A DNA stretch of 7,235 nucleotides from Candidatus Rokuibacteriota bacterium. Its GTDB lineage: Bacteria > JAUVQV01. Numbering within the stretch: the first letter of the stretch is position 1; the number at the start of each line of letters is the position of its first letter. The notes beneath the pieces are model-generated. The model was not told the origin of the DNA and did no database searches. It saw only the letters and a list, made by a program, of their open reading frames with translations. Below are positions 6,140 to 7,235 of this stretch, in pieces. The stretch covers positions 1-7,235 of the forward strand of contig JAUWCW010000096.1 of NCBI GenBank assembly GCA_030609125.1, in the 5' to 3' direction. The translations under genes were made by a program, and so were the position numbers.

Positions 6140-6451
6140 TTACTCCATCGTGCCGAGCTTCTCCTCAACGGACCTGACCTTGTCGTCCATGTCCCCGGGC
6201 TTGTCACGGCGGTCGTCGATCTTGATCGTGGTCGAAACCCGCAGCGCCCCGGCATCGAAGAGAGACTCGTGCATCTTGCGAATAACGTCGAGGCAGTCGC
6301 CGAGATCTCCCTGGATCGTCGTGAACATCGGACCGAGTTTGAATCTCACCCTGCCGTCCGCCCGGAGGATCTTCTCCGCCCCCGCGACGTAGGAGCTTAC
6401 GCTGGTGCTTCCGGTACCGAGGGGCGCAATACTGACCGCCACTATCGCCAT
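6140..6451 (-). CDS. MTH1187/YkoF-like thiamine-binding protein (UPF0045 family)
   Basis: This 103-residue cytoplasmic protein matches the small ferredoxin-fold family (PF01910, formerly DUF77, COG0011) whose members bind thiamine or related ligands. The signatures are MAIVAVSIAPLGTGSTSVS at the N-terminus, GPMFTTIQGDLGDCLDVIRK (40-59), HESLFDAGALRVSTTIKIDD (61-80) and RRDKPGDMDDKVRSVEEKL (81-99). The length is typical and the fold is expected to assemble as a tetramer. Binding rather than catalysis is known for characterised members; the physiological role is unsettled. The ATG at 6451 has GGGAGG (6462-6457) 5 bases upstream. It begins 15 bases after the stop of the exported repeat protein, so the two are probably co-transcribed. 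I saw no TPP riboswitch or other thiamine gene nearby. The strong AT-rich promoter downstream belongs to the small RNA. Confidence 0.9.
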   Translation of the reverse strand: MAIVAVSIAPLGTGSTSVSSYVAGAEKILRADGRVRFKLGPMFTTIQGDLGDCLDVIRKMHESLFDAGALRVSTTIKIDDRRDKPGDMDDKVRSVEEKLGTME

Positions 6452-6466
6452 GAGTGCCTCCCTTGT

Positions 6467-7084
6467 CTATCGCAGGTATCCCCGCCACGTCCCGTCGAGG
6501 CCGAAGAGGTTGTATCCTCTTCCCCCGTCCGGACGGAGGTACCCGCTCCACGCTGCCTCCAGGTCGAACAGGTTGTAGCCCTGCCCCCCGTCCTGCACGG
6601 CAAAGCCCGTCCACCTCCCGGCAGGATCGAAGAGGTTGAGAACCTCGCGTCCACCCGCCGCCGCGGCCAGTCCCGTCAGCCGCGCCTCCAGGTCGAAGAG
6701 GTAGTATCCCGTCCATTCGCTCCGGAGGGGATTGAGATCCCTGTTCCGGACGGGGTTGAGGAGGGTGTTGCGGACAGGGTTCAGCAGTCGCTCATACCTG
6801 GGGTTCAACGACTTGTTGTACTCGGGGTTGAGGGACCTGTTGTAACGCGGATCCAGCTCCCGGTTGTAGAGCGGGTTGATCTGCCGGTTGTAGTCGGGAT
6901 TGAGACTCCTATTGTACTTCGGGTTCAGGTCCCTGTTGTATCTGGGATCGTATTCCCGATCGTAACTCTCTCCCCGGTAACTCCGGTGCTGCGCCGTCGC
7001 AGTGAAGGTGGTGAGCAGCACCGTCGCTGCGAGCACGGGAATGGCCATCCGCCCCGCGATGCACCGCATGCCGTGAATTCTCAT
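6467..7084 (-). CDS. Exported two-repeat protein (YNRxLNPx octads plus NLFDLxxxWxGY units), function unknown
   Basis: I do not recognise the family. The 205-residue product has a Sec signal peptide: basic N-region (MRIHGMRCIAGR), hydrophobic core MAIPVLAATVLLTTF (13-27), and TATA ending at residue 31 before QH, a signal-peptidase I AxA site. The mature protein then carries ten consecutive octapeptides (41-120) of consensus Y-N-R-x-L-N-P-x. The first (YDREYDPR) and the last three (starting YE or RN) are degenerate. A second array follows (127-205): three full 21-residue units and a 16-residue end unit of consensus GYNLFDLxxxWxGYxxxDGG. It has no catalytic motif and no membrane anchor beyond the signal, so a periplasmic or surface structural or binding role is inferred. 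The ATG at 7084 is preferred because GGGGGTGG (7097-7090) lies 5 bases upstream. An ATG at 7180 would add 32 residues before the signal peptide. Confidence 0.75.
   Translation of the reverse strand: MRIHGMRCIAGRMAIPVLAATVLLTTFTATAQHRSYRGESYDREYDPRYNRDLNPKYNRSLNPDYNRQINPLYNRELDPRYNRSLNPEYNKSLNPRYERLLNPVRNTLLNPVRNRDLNPLRSEWTGYYLFDLEARLTGLAAAAGGREVLNLFDPAGRWTGFAVQDGGQGYNLFDLEAAWSGYLRPDGGRGYNLFGLDGTWRGYLR
6470..6706 (-). repeat. 63-bp coding repeats (21-residue NLFDL units)
   Basis: Four tandem units encode residues 127-147, 148-168, 169-189 and 190-205 (truncated by the stop). The two central conserved blocks are NLFD or YLFD and W-x-G-[YF]. A DGG or AGG turn separates the units, except after the last. 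A preceding SEWTGY looks like the tail of an older unit. Units differ at many positions, so the array is old rather than a recent slippage product. Confidence 0.8.
6725..6964 (-). repeat. 24-bp coding repeats (ten YNRxLNPx octads)
   Basis: Ten in-frame 24-base units encode residues 41-120 with no gap. N-P at positions 6-7 is invariant in eight units; in the first and the fifth it is D-P. Codons vary freely between units (for example both AGG and CGG for arginine, and TAC, TAT or CGC in the first position), which indicates selection on the peptide rather than on the DNA. Confidence 0.85.
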
Positions 7085-7089
7085 GACCA

Positions 7090-7097
7090 CCACCCCC
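7090..7097 (-). promoter_or_regulatory. Ribosome binding site fixing the repeat-protein start
   Basis: GGGGGTGG on the minus strand matches the anti-Shine-Dalgarno target at all but one position and stands 5 bases before the ATG at 7084, directly ahead of a well-formed signal peptide. Confidence 0.6.
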
Positions 7098-7196
7098 TTT
7101 GTCAGCAAGAATACCAGCTTTTGCCGCTCCACCCCAGCCTCTCCGGCACGGAGCAGTCCGGCGGAGGAAAATATCCTCATCTTCCCCTGTCTGAAC

Positions 7197-7215
7197 AGGA
7201 TTTTACTATAATCCT
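7197..7215. promoter_or_regulatory. Inverted repeat around a TATAAT box
   Basis: AGGATT (7197-7202) and AATCCT (7210-7215) form a perfect 6-base dyad with a 7-base centre. The plus-strand TATAAT (7207-7212) lies across its right half, and the minus strand reads TATAGT across the centre (7210-7205). A regulator bound here could block promoters in both directions. No clear -35 element is visible for either. Confidence 0.4.
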
Positions 7216-7219
7216 CTCC

Positions 7220-7235
7220 ATGAACCCCACGCCTG
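7220..7235 (+). CDS. Possible start of a plus-strand gene (5 codons visible)
   Basis: An ATG at 7220 begins MNPTP and runs off the window. It stands 7 bases after a perfect TATAAT (7207-7212), so the transcript would begin at or beside the start codon. No Shine-Dalgarno sequence precedes it. Too little is visible to assign a product. Confidence 0.25.

Noticed and set aside
6725-6964. CRISPR or tandem DNA satellite
   Set aside because: The 24-bp periodicity is in frame, codons vary synonymously, and there are no spacers. It is a protein repeat.
7085-7180. Start of the repeat protein at the ATG at 7180
   Set aside because: It would bury the signal peptide behind 32 extra residues, whereas the ATG at 7084 has a good ribosome binding site directly ahead of the signal sequence.

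Overview
The window is GC-rich, tightly packed bacterial chromosome of core and housekeeping character. I see no mobile element, tRNA, rRNA, CRISPR array or phage gene. The combination of a ~1000-residue NAD-type glutamate dehydrogenase, a stand-alone DHH phosphoesterase, a rhomboid protease with a soluble tail, LemA, a thiamine-binding MTH1187-type protein and a Sec-exported repeat protein suits a Gram-negative of the deltaproteobacterial or Nitrospirota sort. That placement is inference from gene content only.

Layout, left to right. Positions 1-297 (minus) hold the N-terminal 99 residues of a PLP-dependent class V aminotransferase or cysteine-desulfurase-like protein, cut by the window edge. 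Divergent from it, 360-1250 (plus) encodes a DHH/DHHA1 phosphoesterase with a GTG start. It converges, with a 15-base gap, on a 1008-residue glutamate dehydrogenase at 1266-4292 (minus). A 149-base divergent intergenic region separates the dehydrogenase from a rhomboid intramembrane protease at 4442-5194 (plus). This is followed by a LemA-family membrane protein at 5286-5840 (plus), which appears to have its own promoter.

The 299 bases between lemA and the next gene are not empty. On the minus strand they hold a strong sigma-70-like promoter (6058-6087) firing into a ~145-nt structured RNA (6052-5908). The RNA is closed by a perfect 9-bp end-to-end stem, with a central bubble and a long apical arm. 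It leads into no minus-strand gene, so it reads as a free-standing RNA, and the architecture fits 6S RNA (ssrS). This is the most informative unlisted element of the window.

The right end (minus strand) is a two-gene unit. A secreted 205-residue protein of unknown function (7084-6467) is built from ten YNRxLNPx octapeptides followed by four 21-residue NLFDLxxxWxGY units. It is followed after 15 bases by a 103-residue thiamine-binding protein (6451-6140). At the extreme right, a TATAAT box sits just before an ATG at 7220 that may begin another plus-strand gene.

The genes do not form one obvious pathway. The dehydrogenase, phosphoesterase and aminotransferase are cytoplasmic metabolic enzymes, rhomboid and LemA are membrane proteins, and the repeat protein is exported.
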